Shown here: in pieces, positions 8,897 to 16,510 of the stretch
How positions within the stretch are numbered: position 1 is the first letter of the stretch
Layout of the letters: each line of letters starts with the position of its first letter
From: JAFGPS01 sp964628465
Lineage (GTDB): Bacteria; Planctomycetota; Phycisphaerae; Sedimentisphaerales; Anaerobacaceae
NCBI GenBank assembly: GCA_964628465.1
Contig: CAZVOA010000014.1
Span: forward strand, 13,655-77,654
Reading direction: 5' to 3'
Length of the DNA stretch: 64,000 nt
Notes under the pieces: model-generated
Told to the model about the DNA's origin: nothing
The model's input: the letters and a program-made list of their open reading frames with translations, nothing else
Databases searched by the model: none
Position numbers and translations under genes: made by a program

Positions 8897-9334
8897 TTAG
8901 AACATGGCATTTTCGGCGGAATCGTCTGCCTGAAAAATCCCGCTATAAGTATCGAGTCTCCAGCCGTCGGTATTCGCACCGGCAGCGGCTCCGTCTATCC
9001 TGACTGTATTTTTATTATTATTAGGATTTTTAGGAATTTTATTAAGATATGGGCCGTAATCAGAGCCTTCTGAACCATTTCGATCTGTTTGAGAAGTCAT
9101 TCTTTGCTCAAAATCTGCCGATGCTTCCCCGCTCAGAGCAGGTAACTGGTCATTATGCTGGGATCTATATACCTCGATTTGTGTTCGGACTTTTTGGAGA
9201 TCAGTTTGGAGTGCCGAATCGCGAGCTTTTTGGCCCGCGTCAGAAAACATCGGAACAACAACCGCCGCCATTATGCCAAGCACGGATATTACTATCATCA
9301 ATTCAACTAATGTAAAGCCGCTTTTTTTAAGCAT
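8897..9334 (-). CDS. Type II secretion/pilus pseudopilin
   Basis: A 145-residue prepilin-like protein. The N-terminus MLKKSG/FTLVELM carries the prepilin peptidase cleavage site after Gly6 and Glu5 of the mature protein, followed by a hydrophobic helix (VISVLGIMAAVVVPMF) that anchors it in the inner membrane and drives pilus assembly. The start at 9334 gives the normal six-residue leader; an ATG at 9352 would add six residues. The C-terminal head is short and Asn/Asp rich, like many G-type pseudopilins of Planctomycetota. No other secretion gene is adjacent, so it is an orphan pseudopilin. Its exact system is unknown. Confidence 0.85.
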   Translation of the reverse strand: MLKKSGFTLVELMIVISVLGIMAAVVVPMFSDAGQKARDSALQTDLQKVRTQIEVYRSQHNDQLPALSGEASADFEQRMTSQTDRNGSEGSDYGPYLNKIPKNPNNNKNTVRIDGAAAGANTDGWRLDTYSGIFQADDSAENAMF

Positions 9335-9807
9335 TGATATTAATCCTGACAAATATTGAAATTCATATCGTATTGGGATTATCCAAATGATTCTTCTCCC
9401 CTATATATAATATCGCAAATAAATGTCCTATTACCAAATTCCTTACTTTTTTCTAAGGGATTAGGTTGAAAATATGATTGCCATTTTGTTTTTGAGGTCT
9501 TGTTATTTATACTTTAAATAGGTAAATATATTTTTACCTCAATTCGTAAGCCAAAATCGGAACTAACACTTTGATTAAAAAACTACTTCAAAAAAGAATT
9601 GCTCCTAAAAAAACTAAATATGATAACTAAATATTTCTTATTACTGAAATATTTCTTATTATCTAAATAAGGTGATTATATTTATTGATTAGATTATTTA
9701 CAAAAAACTTCTGATCTTCTAAATTCGAGATATAACTTAACAACCCTTCAAAAAATAAGTTTTGCTTCGCTTTGGATTATTTTTGCTTTCAGAGGTATAA
9801 AATAGTA
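9335..9807. other. AT-rich intergenic region
   Basis: About 470 bases without a supported gene. It holds the divergent upstream regions of the pseudopilin (minus) and the coiled-coil gene (plus). Two imperfect direct copies of AAATATTTCTTATTA, 18 bases apart, lie at about 9629-9661. No convincing promoter or RNA could be singled out because the composition is so AT-rich. Confidence 0.5.
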
Positions 9808-10947
9808 ATGATTTCCGGCATTTTTATTAAAAAACTTATTCTCACAATACACTTTATACCTAATCGCCAATGGTCTGAATTCGAGATATTAGCTTTATCT
9901 ATGACGGTTTTGCTTTTGCTGGTATGGCTTACGAAAATACAGCGAAGCAAAAAGGTCCGAAGAAATTATCAGAATCAGTTTCTGGAAAATACACCTGCCA
10001 TGGGAATGAGATGGGGTGTCCATCATAAAAACCCTCATATTGGCAATGATTTGGAAAAAGACCAATTGGCTACTGTCCAAAAACAACAAAATATGGAAAC
10101 AATGGAACCTGAGGAAAAGCCGCAAAAAAAATTCAGATTCCAGTCTCATACCAATATATACAAACAAAACAGTATAAATTCTGAGTATCAAATTTCCAGG
10201 TTAATGTCTGATATCCAGGAAATGCAATGTGAGCGGACTAAATCGACAAATAATGACTCAGATATTGACGAAATGAAAGCTGAGCATAAACAGCTTCAGG
10301 AAGAAATCAAAAAGCTGCAAAGTGAAATCGTCGCACACAAACAGGCCAGGGAAATTTTCGAACAGCAGATTTACAAGCTTACGGCTGATAACGAAAAATT
10401 GAAAGATGTTTTCGAAAAATATGAACAAGCCCAATCGCAAAATAATAAGAACTTTGAAACAATAGAAAAACTCCAGGAAAAAATTGATCAACTCCAAAAT
10501 GAAATTGTCATACATAAACAAGCGAAGGAAATTTTCGAACAGCAGGTTTCAGAATTAACGGCTGATAATGAAAAATTACACTATGAGCTTACTGAATCGG
10601 CAAAAAACGAATCAAAAATTGAAGAGATGACAATTAAATTGAAACAGATTCAGAAAGAATATTTCCTGGCCGAGCAAATATCAGAGCCTCAAATCGTCAC
10701 TGAACCGACTATCGAAAAACCCGTTAGTGGAAAAACTGTGATTAATATAAAACAACATCGTATAGTAAATGGAGTCAGACAAAAGCTCTGCAAAAAATGT
10801 AATGAATGGAAACCTGAAAACGAGTTCCATAAAAATGCATCAAGCAAAGACAACCTTGCCGCAGACTGCAAGGTATGTAAAAACAACGCCGCTAAAGAAC
10901 GCCGTAACAAATTAAAACAGCTCAAAAATGATTTTAACATTACATGA
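9808..10947 (+). CDS. Membrane-anchored coiled-coil protein with C-terminal zinc finger
   Basis: An unrecognised 379-residue protein. The ATG at 9808 is preferred over an in-frame TTG at 9772. One membrane helix (about residues 25-43, ALSMTVLLLLVWL) is followed by a basic stretch and a Lys/Glu/Gln-rich coiled coil (about 130-300). The coiled coil contains a tandem duplication of 59 residues: EIFEQQ...LTADNEKL occurs twice with an exact 177-base offset. The C-terminus has Cys328-x2-Cys331-x22-Cys354-x2-Cys357 followed by a basic helix, a pattern seen in small treble-clef/HNH-associated zinc fingers that often touch nucleic acid. A role tethering DNA or RNA to the membrane is speculation. Confidence 0.65.
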   Translation: MISGIFIKKLILTIHFIPNRQWSEFEILALSMTVLLLLVWLTKIQRSKKVRRNYQNQFLENTPAMGMRWGVHHKNPHIGNDLEKDQLATVQKQQNMETMEPEEKPQKKFRFQSHTNIYKQNSINSEYQISRLMSDIQEMQCERTKSTNNDSDIDEMKAEHKQLQEEIKKLQSEIVAHKQAREIFEQQIYKLTADNEKLKDVFEKYEQAQSQNNKNFETIEKLQEKIDQLQNEIVIHKQAKEIFEQQVSELTADNEKLHYELTESAKNESKIEEMTIKLKQIQKEYFLAEQISEPQIVTEPTIEKPVSGKTVINIKQHRIVNGVRQKLCKKCNEWKPENEFHKNASSKDNLAADCKVCKNNAAKERRNKLKQLKNDFNIT

Positions 10948-11156
10948 AATCCGCATAGCTCAATCCAAGATGAGATTTGATTGAGAACAAATGGAGAAAG
11001 CTTCTCTCGAAAAATATCTAAGTTATTAATATAAACATCTAATGCTAACCAATCACCGCCATCAAAGTCAGTAAAATAAATATCTGCAAGTGTAGAACTT
11101 GACCAAAAACAAAGAATTAAAGTTGAGAACAATGCGGTTGCTGATTGCTTTTTCAT
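10689..11156 (-). pseudogene. Possible truncated secretory ORF, antisense at its 3' end
   Basis: A minus-strand frame that could encode 155 residues starts at 11156, 17 bases after the radical SAM stop, with AAGG 8-9 bases upstream. It opens like a signal peptide (MKKQSATALFSTLIL...STLADIYFTDFDGGDW). From about residue 70 it runs antisense through the coiled-coil gene and is Cys/Phe/Leu-rich, as shadow frames are. It may be the 5' remnant of an exported-protein gene whose end was lost. The alternative is chance, so it is listed with low confidence. Confidence 0.25.
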
Positions 11157-11173
11157 CTCAAAACCTTCATGTT

Positions 11174-12121
11174 CTATAATCCCCGCAAATACTCCGGACG
11201 CAGCATTGAGGAATCACCTCCGTCCAACACACATTGTATTTCCCTTAACATCCGCTCTTTGTCCGCGGATAATGCCCCTCGTACGGAAAGATAGTTGGAT
11301 GCGTGCATTGAACTGAAAAAACAATTGGTGAAATTTGAGTTTTCAATTATTCCTTTCAATTCTGTCAGAAACTCAAATGGAGTGAGTTCTTTAAATTCTC
11401 CTCTTTGTGCCTGCTCATATAGAGGTGTCCCAGGAATCAGCGTTACTGTAAGAGCGCCAACATATTCGGGATCGATTTCGGTGAGAATTCTCGCGGTCTC
11501 AAGAACATGTCTGCGGCTTCCGTCAACTCCGCCGAGACCAAGTAAGACGGTTAATGAAAGTATTATGCCGGCTTCCTTAGCCTTTCTTCCCGCCTCTACC
11601 ATTTCATTGTGGCTCGCTCCCTTGTCAATTTTTTCAAGCACATTGTCATCGCCGCTTTCAATGCCAATATAAAAAATGCTCACCTTAAGTCGTTTCAATT
11701 CCTTAAGCTCTTCCAGGCTTCTTCGCAGAATATCTCGCGGCGTAGCGTAAATTCCAATTCTTTCAATATCAGGGAATTTCCTGTTTAAATGTTCCAATAT
11801 ATCAATAAGTTTGGGATAGGGATAAACAAGCGCATCACCATCCTGCAGAAAAATTCGCCTGCCATCCCAGTACTGAGCAATCATATAAACAATCTGATCT
11901 ATGTTCGCCAGGACAATGCCCTGCTCCAAAAAAAGAAATAAAGCATCAATTTCCGCTTTAACTTCTTCATGGTCCCTTATCTGAAGCTGTTTACCATAGT
12001 AGCTGCAAAATGTACATTTATTATTTGAGCAGCCAGCGGTCAGCGGCAGAAAATAACTGTTCTGTTCACTCGGCGGGCGACAAATATCAGGTCTTCGAAA
12101 CTCTTTCATATATTCTTTCAT
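11174..12121 (-). CDS. Radical SAM protein (B12-independent Fe-S oxidoreductase type)
   Basis: A 315-residue radical S-adenosylmethionine enzyme. The cluster motif CSNNKCTFC follows PLTAG near residue 30, with Cys-x4-Cys-x2-Cys spacing rather than the canonical x3-x2, a variant found in the YgiQ/HemN-like Elp3 group. GIESGDDNVLEKIDKG and LTVLLGLGG are typical SAM/TIM-barrel strands of that group. The product and substrate are not known; homologous genes are usually annotated only as radical SAM proteins. It stands alone, convergent with the coiled-coil gene. Confidence 0.85.
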   Translation of the reverse strand: MKEYMKEFRRPDICRPPSEQNSYFLPLTAGCSNNKCTFCSYYGKQLQIRDHEEVKAEIDALFLFLEQGIVLANIDQIVYMIAQYWDGRRIFLQDGDALVYPYPKLIDILEHLNRKFPDIERIGIYATPRDILRRSLEELKELKRLKVSIFYIGIESGDDNVLEKIDKGASHNEMVEAGRKAKEAGIILSLTVLLGLGGVDGSRRHVLETARILTEIDPEYVGALTVTLIPGTPLYEQAQRGEFKELTPFEFLTELKGIIENSNFTNCFFSSMHASNYLSVRGALSADKERMLREIQCVLDGGDSSMLRPEYLRGL

Positions 12122-12250
12122 CAGTAAAAAAGGTTTGAAAAATTATCTCATATAATACGTTATAATTCAATAAGTGACGTCTTAAAGAAGATTTAGCTTT
12201 TGCGGTTTTGAAATATTTTTTTAGGAATTTATCCTTGAATTATGCCGAAA

Positions 12251-12318
12251 TTTAAGTTACTATATATTGTTTTAAGTAACATATGTTACTTAATATATAT
12301 TTTAGTAACATTGTAACT
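12251..12318. promoter_or_regulatory. Operator palindromes upstream of the HTH-Doc cassette
   Basis: A perfect 22-bp palindrome at 12272-12293 has the half-site TTAAGTAACAT. A second, imperfect site (AGTAACATTGTAACT, 12304-12318) and a single half-site (TTTAAGTTAC, 12251-12260) flank it. The recurring core is GTAAC/GTTAC. The sites end 13 bases before the antitoxin start codon, where a toxin-antitoxin autorepressor would be expected to bind. Confidence 0.7.
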
Positions 12319-12330
12319 ATAGGTGAATAA

Positions 12331-12588
12331 ATGGTTAATGAAAAGTATATTACAATTCCTGAATTGGCTAAGCTAATAGGATTAAGCCGTATTGAGGTTT
12401 ACAGAAAAGTCCGAAAAGGCCAAATACAAGCTGAAAAAATCGGAAATATGTATGTTATAACTGATAGTGAAGTGGCTAATATTCTTGGTGAAAAAACAAG
12501 CGATAAGGATAAAAACCGAATAGAGAAGGCTGTTAAAAAGACTGTTAAAGATTATGGCGAAGTATTGAGAAAGTTAGGTAAAGAATGA
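12331..12588 (+). CDS. HTH (excisionase/MerR-like) putative antitoxin and autorepressor
   Basis: An 85-residue protein. Residues 5-55 form a winged helix-turn-helix of the excisionase/HTH_17 type (TIPELAKLIGLSRIEVYRKVRKGQI), and the remainder is a charged, probably helical tail that could neutralise the toxin. AGGTG lies 5 bases before the ATG. It overlaps the Doc gene by 4 bases (ATGA), and the palindromes immediately upstream are probable binding sites. The antitoxin role is inferred from position and size. Confidence 0.8.
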   Translation: MVNEKYITIPELAKLIGLSRIEVYRKVRKGQIQAEKIGNMYVITDSEVANILGEKTSDKDKNRIEKAVKKTVKDYGEVLRKLGKE

Positions 12589-13013
12589 AAATCATTACCA
12601 AAGCTGATGTAGAGCATATTGCCTTTAATCTGGCAAGGGAAATGATGACTTTTGATGAACCGATACCGGACTTCTCAACACGTTTTCCGAATGTTCTTGA
12701 AAGCTGCTTATTAACACCCTTTCAGAAGTTTTCAAAAAAATCTCTGTATGCTTCACTTGTAAAGAAAGCCGCTATTTTATTTTACCTTATGATTAAGAAC
12801 CATCCTTTTCAGAATGGGAACAAGAGAATCGCATTAACTACACTCTTTGTATTTTTATATATGAACGGCAAGTGGATTGAGGTAGATAAACAGACTTTGT
12901 ATAATTTTACTTTATGGATCGCACAAAGTCCGGCTGAACTTAAAGATGAAGTTGCAATGGGTATTGAGAAGTTTATTAAAAATTATTTAGTTAAGCTTGA
13001 TACTAAAAGCTGA
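12585..13013 (+). CDS. Death-on-curing (Doc/Fic family) toxin
   Basis: A 142-residue Fic-fold protein of the Doc branch. The active-site motif HPFQNGNKR spans residues 73-81, with catalytic His73 and the Lys-Arg pair that in phage P1 Doc supports phosphorylation of EF-Tu rather than AMPylation. Helices before and after match the small toxin form with no extra domains. Its start overlaps the HTH gene, implying coupled translation. An FRG-domain gene follows after 22 bases. The family role is known; that this copy is active is inferred from the intact motif. Confidence 0.88.
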   Translation: MKIITKADVEHIAFNLAREMMTFDEPIPDFSTRFPNVLESCLLTPFQKFSKKSLYASLVKKAAILFYLMIKNHPFQNGNKRIALTTLFVFLYMNGKWIEVDKQTLYNFTLWIAQSPAELKDEVAMGIEKFIKNYLVKLDTKS

Positions 13014-13035
13014 ATGAATTAAACACAGGTGAGTA

Positions 13036-13923
13036 ATGGAAATTAAAGACCTAGATAGTTGGCTTAAATTTGAAACTGTAGTTCAGCAGAATAACAACGA
13101 AACGGATGAATTAAAGAATAATGAGAATATGGTTAGTGCAGTAGCGGCACCTATATACCGTGGACAAGCAAATTCAAATTGGGATTTAAGTAGCACTTTA
13201 GAACGAAAAGTCAAGAAAGATTTTACTGTAGGTTCTTATTTGAACCTCATACTTAAAGTATGGAACGATTTAAATTACAAACAAAAATGGCCGAATTTAA
13301 AAACAGAAATTGAAGAGCTTGACGCTGATAATTTATTACTATTTCAAACCCAAAAAGCTAATACCGAACAGATAATTTCTTTTATGACCCACTTACGCCA
13401 TCATGGCTTCCCTTCACCTTTGTTAGATTGGACTTCTGATCCATTGATAGCCGCCTTTTTCGCTTTTGAAAATATTCCTGATAATGCTAAAAGAGTCGCC
13501 ATATATTCTTTCAGAGAATATACTGGATATCCTGCCGATTGTAGAAAAACTTCTGAACCAACTCTCATTGAAATAGGATCTTATATTCCTGGCATAGAAA
13601 GACACGCCAATCAAAAATCTCACTATATTCTTTGTACCCAGCAAGATGATGGAAAGACCTTCAAAGATGCCAGATTTGCAAAACCGGAAGAAGATATTAA
13701 TAGAAATGGATTCTATCTTGATGAAAAAGGAAATGATATTGATAAAAATTGCGTCGAGCACATAATGAAAAAATTTACTATTCCTGTTTCGGAAAGAAAA
13801 TTTGTAATAAAGAAATTACAAACATTGAATATTAATCGCAGTTCTCTATTTGATTCAACAGAAGACAATCAACTGTATGATTTTTGGAATATTATGTTAA
13901 ATGACGAAGAAATTGATATTTGA
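13036..13923 (+). CDS. FRG-domain protein, possible third member of the toxin cassette
   Basis: A 295-residue protein with the FRG domain. The opening motif YRGQANSNWDLSSTL lies at residues 41-55, and the second signature HHGFPSPLLDWT...AAFFAFEN at about 120-145. FRG proteins are of unknown biochemistry and are frequent in phage-defence and mobile regions. GGTGAG 6 bases upstream of ATG 13036 is a good ribosome site. No signal peptide or membrane helix is visible. It lies 22 bases after the Doc gene on the same strand, so co-transcription is likely; a functional link is an inference. The A/T-rich codon use matches the two genes before it. Confidence 0.8.
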   Translation: MEIKDLDSWLKFETVVQQNNNETDELKNNENMVSAVAAPIYRGQANSNWDLSSTLERKVKKDFTVGSYLNLILKVWNDLNYKQKWPNLKTEIEELDADNLLLFQTQKANTEQIISFMTHLRHHGFPSPLLDWTSDPLIAAFFAFENIPDNAKRVAIYSFREYTGYPADCRKTSEPTLIEIGSYIPGIERHANQKSHYILCTQQDDGKTFKDARFAKPEEDINRNGFYLDEKGNDIDKNCVEHIMKKFTIPVSERKFVIKKLQTLNINRSSLFDSTEDNQLYDFWNIMLNDEEIDI

Positions 13924-14288
13924 AGAAAAATAGATATATGTCATTGTGTAAGTATATGAACTAACTTATAAAGACTGAAGCGAGTTAATAAAAAAACGCT
14001 AAATGGTATTTGGATTTTTGTGACAATAGCCAGCTAAGGTATAAATTGGCTTTCTGATATACTCTTCAAAGACTCTCTCAAAATCTGTCTTAATGTAGAT
14101 TTATATTTTTGCCTGAATTATGTTCAGCGAGTCTTCTTTTTAAATCACTCGTAAAACCAATGTAAAAGTTCCCGTCTTTTAAACTTAGTAAAACGTACGT
14201 ATAATATATAAGATTTCCGCTTATCTCATGAAAAAATAATCCGTAAACCATGTGGTGTTTAGGATTGTGAATCCAAGGTGGTGCACAA
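13924..14288. other. Intergenic region with GIY-YIG remnant
   Basis: This 365-base stretch between the FRG gene and tRNA-Asn holds the minus-strand GIY-YIG fragment at 14090-14251. Nothing else could be supported; no repeat of the tRNA 3' end that would indicate an attachment site was seen. Confidence 0.5.
14090..14251 (-). pseudogene. Truncated GIY-YIG endonuclease (UvrC N-terminal-like)
   Basis: A 53-codon frame on the minus strand reads IYYTYVLLSLKDGNFYIG followed by FTSDLKRRLAEHNSGK. This is the start of the small GIY-YIG proteins (usually about 80-90 residues), with catalytic Tyr, Tyr-Ile-Gly and Arg present. It ends with TAA directly after NSGKNINLH, about 35 residues short of the normal end; sequence resembling the lost part (KSTLRQ) can be read in another frame, suggesting a frameshift. 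Short members of this family often hitch-hike near tRNA or rRNA genes. Confidence 0.7.
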
Positions 14289-14361
14289 CTCCCCGAGTAG
14301 GGCTCGAACCTACGACCTGGCGGTTAACAGCCGCCCGCTCTACCTATTGAGCTATCGGGGA
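14289..14361 (-). tRNA. tRNA-Asn (anticodon GTT)
   Basis: A 73-base cloverleaf on the minus strand. The acceptor stem is TCCCCGA/TCGGGGA, the D arm GCTC...GAGC, and the anticodon stem GGCGG/CCGCC encloses CTGTTAA with anticodon GTT. The T arm is GTAGG/CCTAC with TTCGAGC. Discriminator G is at 14289. CCA is not encoded. Confidence 0.97.
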
Positions 14362-14421
14362 ATAGGTAAAATTAAAACTTAAACCCTCTGAAAGAAGGTT
14401 TTCTGCCTTAACTATCGTCTT

Positions 14422-14449
14422 ATTATGCCAGTTTCTTAAAATTTGTCAA
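14422..14449 (-). promoter_or_regulatory. Predicted promoter of tRNA-Asn
   Basis: On the minus strand a perfect TTGACA (14449-14444), 16 bases and CATAAT (14427-14422), about 60 bases upstream of the mature tRNA 5' end. Confidence 0.6.
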
Positions 14450-14497
14450 GCCCAAGAATAATTTTTCATTAATATTATGTTGAAAAAAATCAAATAC

Positions 14498-14526
14498 TGG
14501 AAAAAAGGACTCTCATGCTGTATAAT
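14498..14526 (+). promoter_or_regulatory. Predicted promoter of the kinase-phosphatase pair
   Basis: TGGAAA (14498-14503), 17 bases, then a perfect TATAAT (14521-14526). It is followed by a leader of about 145 bases to the kinase start at 14678. Confidence 0.45.
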
Positions 14527-14677
14527 ATTAGGTTTATTGAATTTAAGTAGTTTGTCCTGATGTTCGATATTATTAGGAGTGGTGTTTTTAATCGAACAGG
14601 AGGCGTTTTTAGCGCATATAACGTCTTTTGAAAAGACAATTAATTTTGCGCTAAGTATTTTACGTTATTATTACATT

Positions 14678-15541
14678 ATGGCAAAAGACATTCTTGATAT
14701 TGGTGGGTTTAGTATTATAAGACGTTTAGGTGTCGGCGCCCGAAGTACAATATATCTGGCCACGGATTTGGAAGATGATAAGCAGATAGCTTTGAAACGA
14801 GTTACTTTCGAGAGACCTGAAGATACTCGAATTTTCGAACAGGTGGAAATGGAATATAACGTTGCGGTGGCAGTTGACCATCCATACGTGCGAAAATGCT
14901 ATAAACTCAGAAAAATCCGAAGCATGTTCAAAGTTAAAGAAATGCTTCTTTCTATGGAATTTTTCGATGGCGATAGCCTCGAAGACCGTTCATCATTGAG
15001 TTTGGGCGATGTTTTGCTTATTTTCAGGATGGTTGCCGGCGGCTTGGGCGCAATGCACCAGCACGGTTTTGTACATTGTGATATAAAGCCAAATAATATT
15101 CTGATTAATAAAGCAGGCTTAATCAAAATAATCGATCTTGGCCAGAGTTGCAAAACCGGCACAACCAAGAAGAGAATTCAGGGTACGCCGGACTATATAG
15201 CTCCAGAACAAGTAAAACGTTTGCCTCTGACACCTCAAACGGATATTTATAATCTCGGAGCGACTATGTACTGGGCGCTTACCGGCAAACATGCACCAAC
15301 TTTGATTCCTAAAAAGAACAAGTTCGGATTACCTGAAGCACCAAAACCCAAGCGAGCGCCTCATGAAATCAAACCCCTTCTGCCTATCGGTGTTTCCAAA
15401 CTTGTAATGGATTGCCTCGAAGATGATCCTGCTCAACGACCTCGTGATATGTCGATAGTAATTTCAAGACTCGACGTTATGGTGCACAGTATCTTCGGTG
15501 ATAAGATAAAAACTACCAAAAATGCCTCAAACAATAATTAA
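14678..15541 (+). CDS. Small soluble Ser/Thr protein kinase (Hanks type)
   Basis: A 287-residue protein that is almost only a kinase domain. The glycine loop LGVGARSTIYLA, the ATP lysine Lys40 (ALKRV) and the catalytic loop HCDIKPNN (His133-Cys-Asp135) are present. The metal motif is DLG instead of DFG, followed by GTPDYIAPEQ. HCD for HRD removes the arginine that normally senses activation-loop phosphorylation, so this may be a non-RD kinase. There is no membrane helix or sensor domain. ATG 14678 is chosen because the kinase fold starts there; an in-frame GTG at 14579 adds a hydrophobic stretch without similarity. The gene overlaps the downstream phosphatase by 20 bases. Confidence 0.88.
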   Translation: MAKDILDIGGFSIIRRLGVGARSTIYLATDLEDDKQIALKRVTFERPEDTRIFEQVEMEYNVAVAVDHPYVRKCYKLRKIRSMFKVKEMLLSMEFFDGDSLEDRSSLSLGDVLLIFRMVAGGLGAMHQHGFVHCDIKPNNILINKAGLIKIIDLGQSCKTGTTKKRIQGTPDYIAPEQVKRLPLTPQTDIYNLGATMYWALTGKHAPTLIPKKNKFGLPEAPKPKRAPHEIKPLLPIGVSKLVMDCLEDDPAQRPRDMSIVISRLDVMVHSIFGDKIKTTKNASNNN

Positions 15542-16376
15542 ACTTCTAAAAAACGGGATTAAAGCTAATTACGAAAGCACACTTCGTAGGGGAAATCTTA
15601 TTGAATTACCATCCAGGGGAAGTCTTATAATTACAGGCGATCTTCATGGACACAGGAGGAATTTTGAGAGAATAGTCACTTTCGCCGATTTATCGAATAA
15701 TCCAGAAAGACATGTAGTTCTGCAGGAAATAATCCACGGCGGCCCGGAAGATTCGCAGGGAGGCTGTTTATCATATCAATTACTTTTCGACGCAATTCGT
15801 TATAAACTGAATTTTCCAGAGCAAGTCCATATCATTCTGGGTAATCACGACACTGCATTTATATTAGACACTGAAGTTATGAAAGACGGCAAGGAAATGA
15901 ACCGCGCTATGATTCAGGCTATGGAGCGGCAATACAAAAAAGCGACAACTGAGATTTTACCGATAATGAAAGAATATCTTTTTTCGCAGCCGCTCGCTGT
16001 CAGGTCTGAGAACAGAATTTGGATGTCACATTCCCTTCCGGCAGACCGTTGTGCGGATAAATTCAACCCCGGGATTTTGGAGCGACCATTACAACTTGAA
16101 GATATAGCAAGACAGGGACCGGGTTCCGGATATCTTTTAACATGGGGAAGGAATTTCAGTCAGGAACTTCTCGATAAAATGGCTAAATTGTTCGACGTTG
16201 ATCTTTTTATTCTTGGACATCAGCAGCAGGACCAGGGATGGAGCAAAGCTGGAAATAACCTTTTAATTTTAGCCTGCAATCATAATCATGGTCACATACT
16301 TTCAATTAGTCTGGAAAAGCATTATAATATTAATCAGTTGATAGATTGCCTGGTGCCGTTAGCGTCTATCTCCTGA
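15522..16376 (+). CDS. Calcineurin-like metallophosphatase, partner of the kinase
   Basis: A 284-residue PPP/calcineurin-type phosphatase. Metal-binding motifs in order are GDLHGH (Asp40, His42), a degenerate second motif GGPEDSQGG where GDxVDRG is usual, GNHD near residue 108, MSHSLP, and GHQQQDQG with a final CNHNHGH. The two-metal site therefore looks complete apart from the altered second motif. Its first 20 bases lie inside the kinase gene, so translation is probably coupled and the two enzymes may act on the same targets. That link is inference; the phosphatase could also be a bis(5'-nucleosyl) tetraphosphatase-like enzyme. Confidence 0.82.
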   Translation: MPQTIIKLLKNGIKANYESTLRRGNLIELPSRGSLIITGDLHGHRRNFERIVTFADLSNNPERHVVLQEIIHGGPEDSQGGCLSYQLLFDAIRYKLNFPEQVHIILGNHDTAFILDTEVMKDGKEMNRAMIQAMERQYKKATTEILPIMKEYLFSQPLAVRSENRIWMSHSLPADRCADKFNPGILERPLQLEDIARQGPGSGYLLTWGRNFSQELLDKMAKLFDVDLFILGHQQQDQGWSKAGNNLLILACNHNHGHILSISLEKHYNINQLIDCLVPLASIS

Positions 16377-16510
16377 TAAAATAAAGAATAAAAAAAGCTA
16401 AATAAAATTAAGGACATCGTCTAAATAAGAAAATAAGTACGCAGGCAGAAAAGAATTTAATCAACTTTTAAGTTTATGTATTTATTGGCTTTTTTAGTTT
16501 GAAAATATTT

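Noticed and set aside
12121..14361. tRNA-borne genomic island with attachment sites
   Set aside because: tRNA-Asn is intact and the region looks accessory, but no integrase and no direct repeat of the tRNA 3' end was found within the window.
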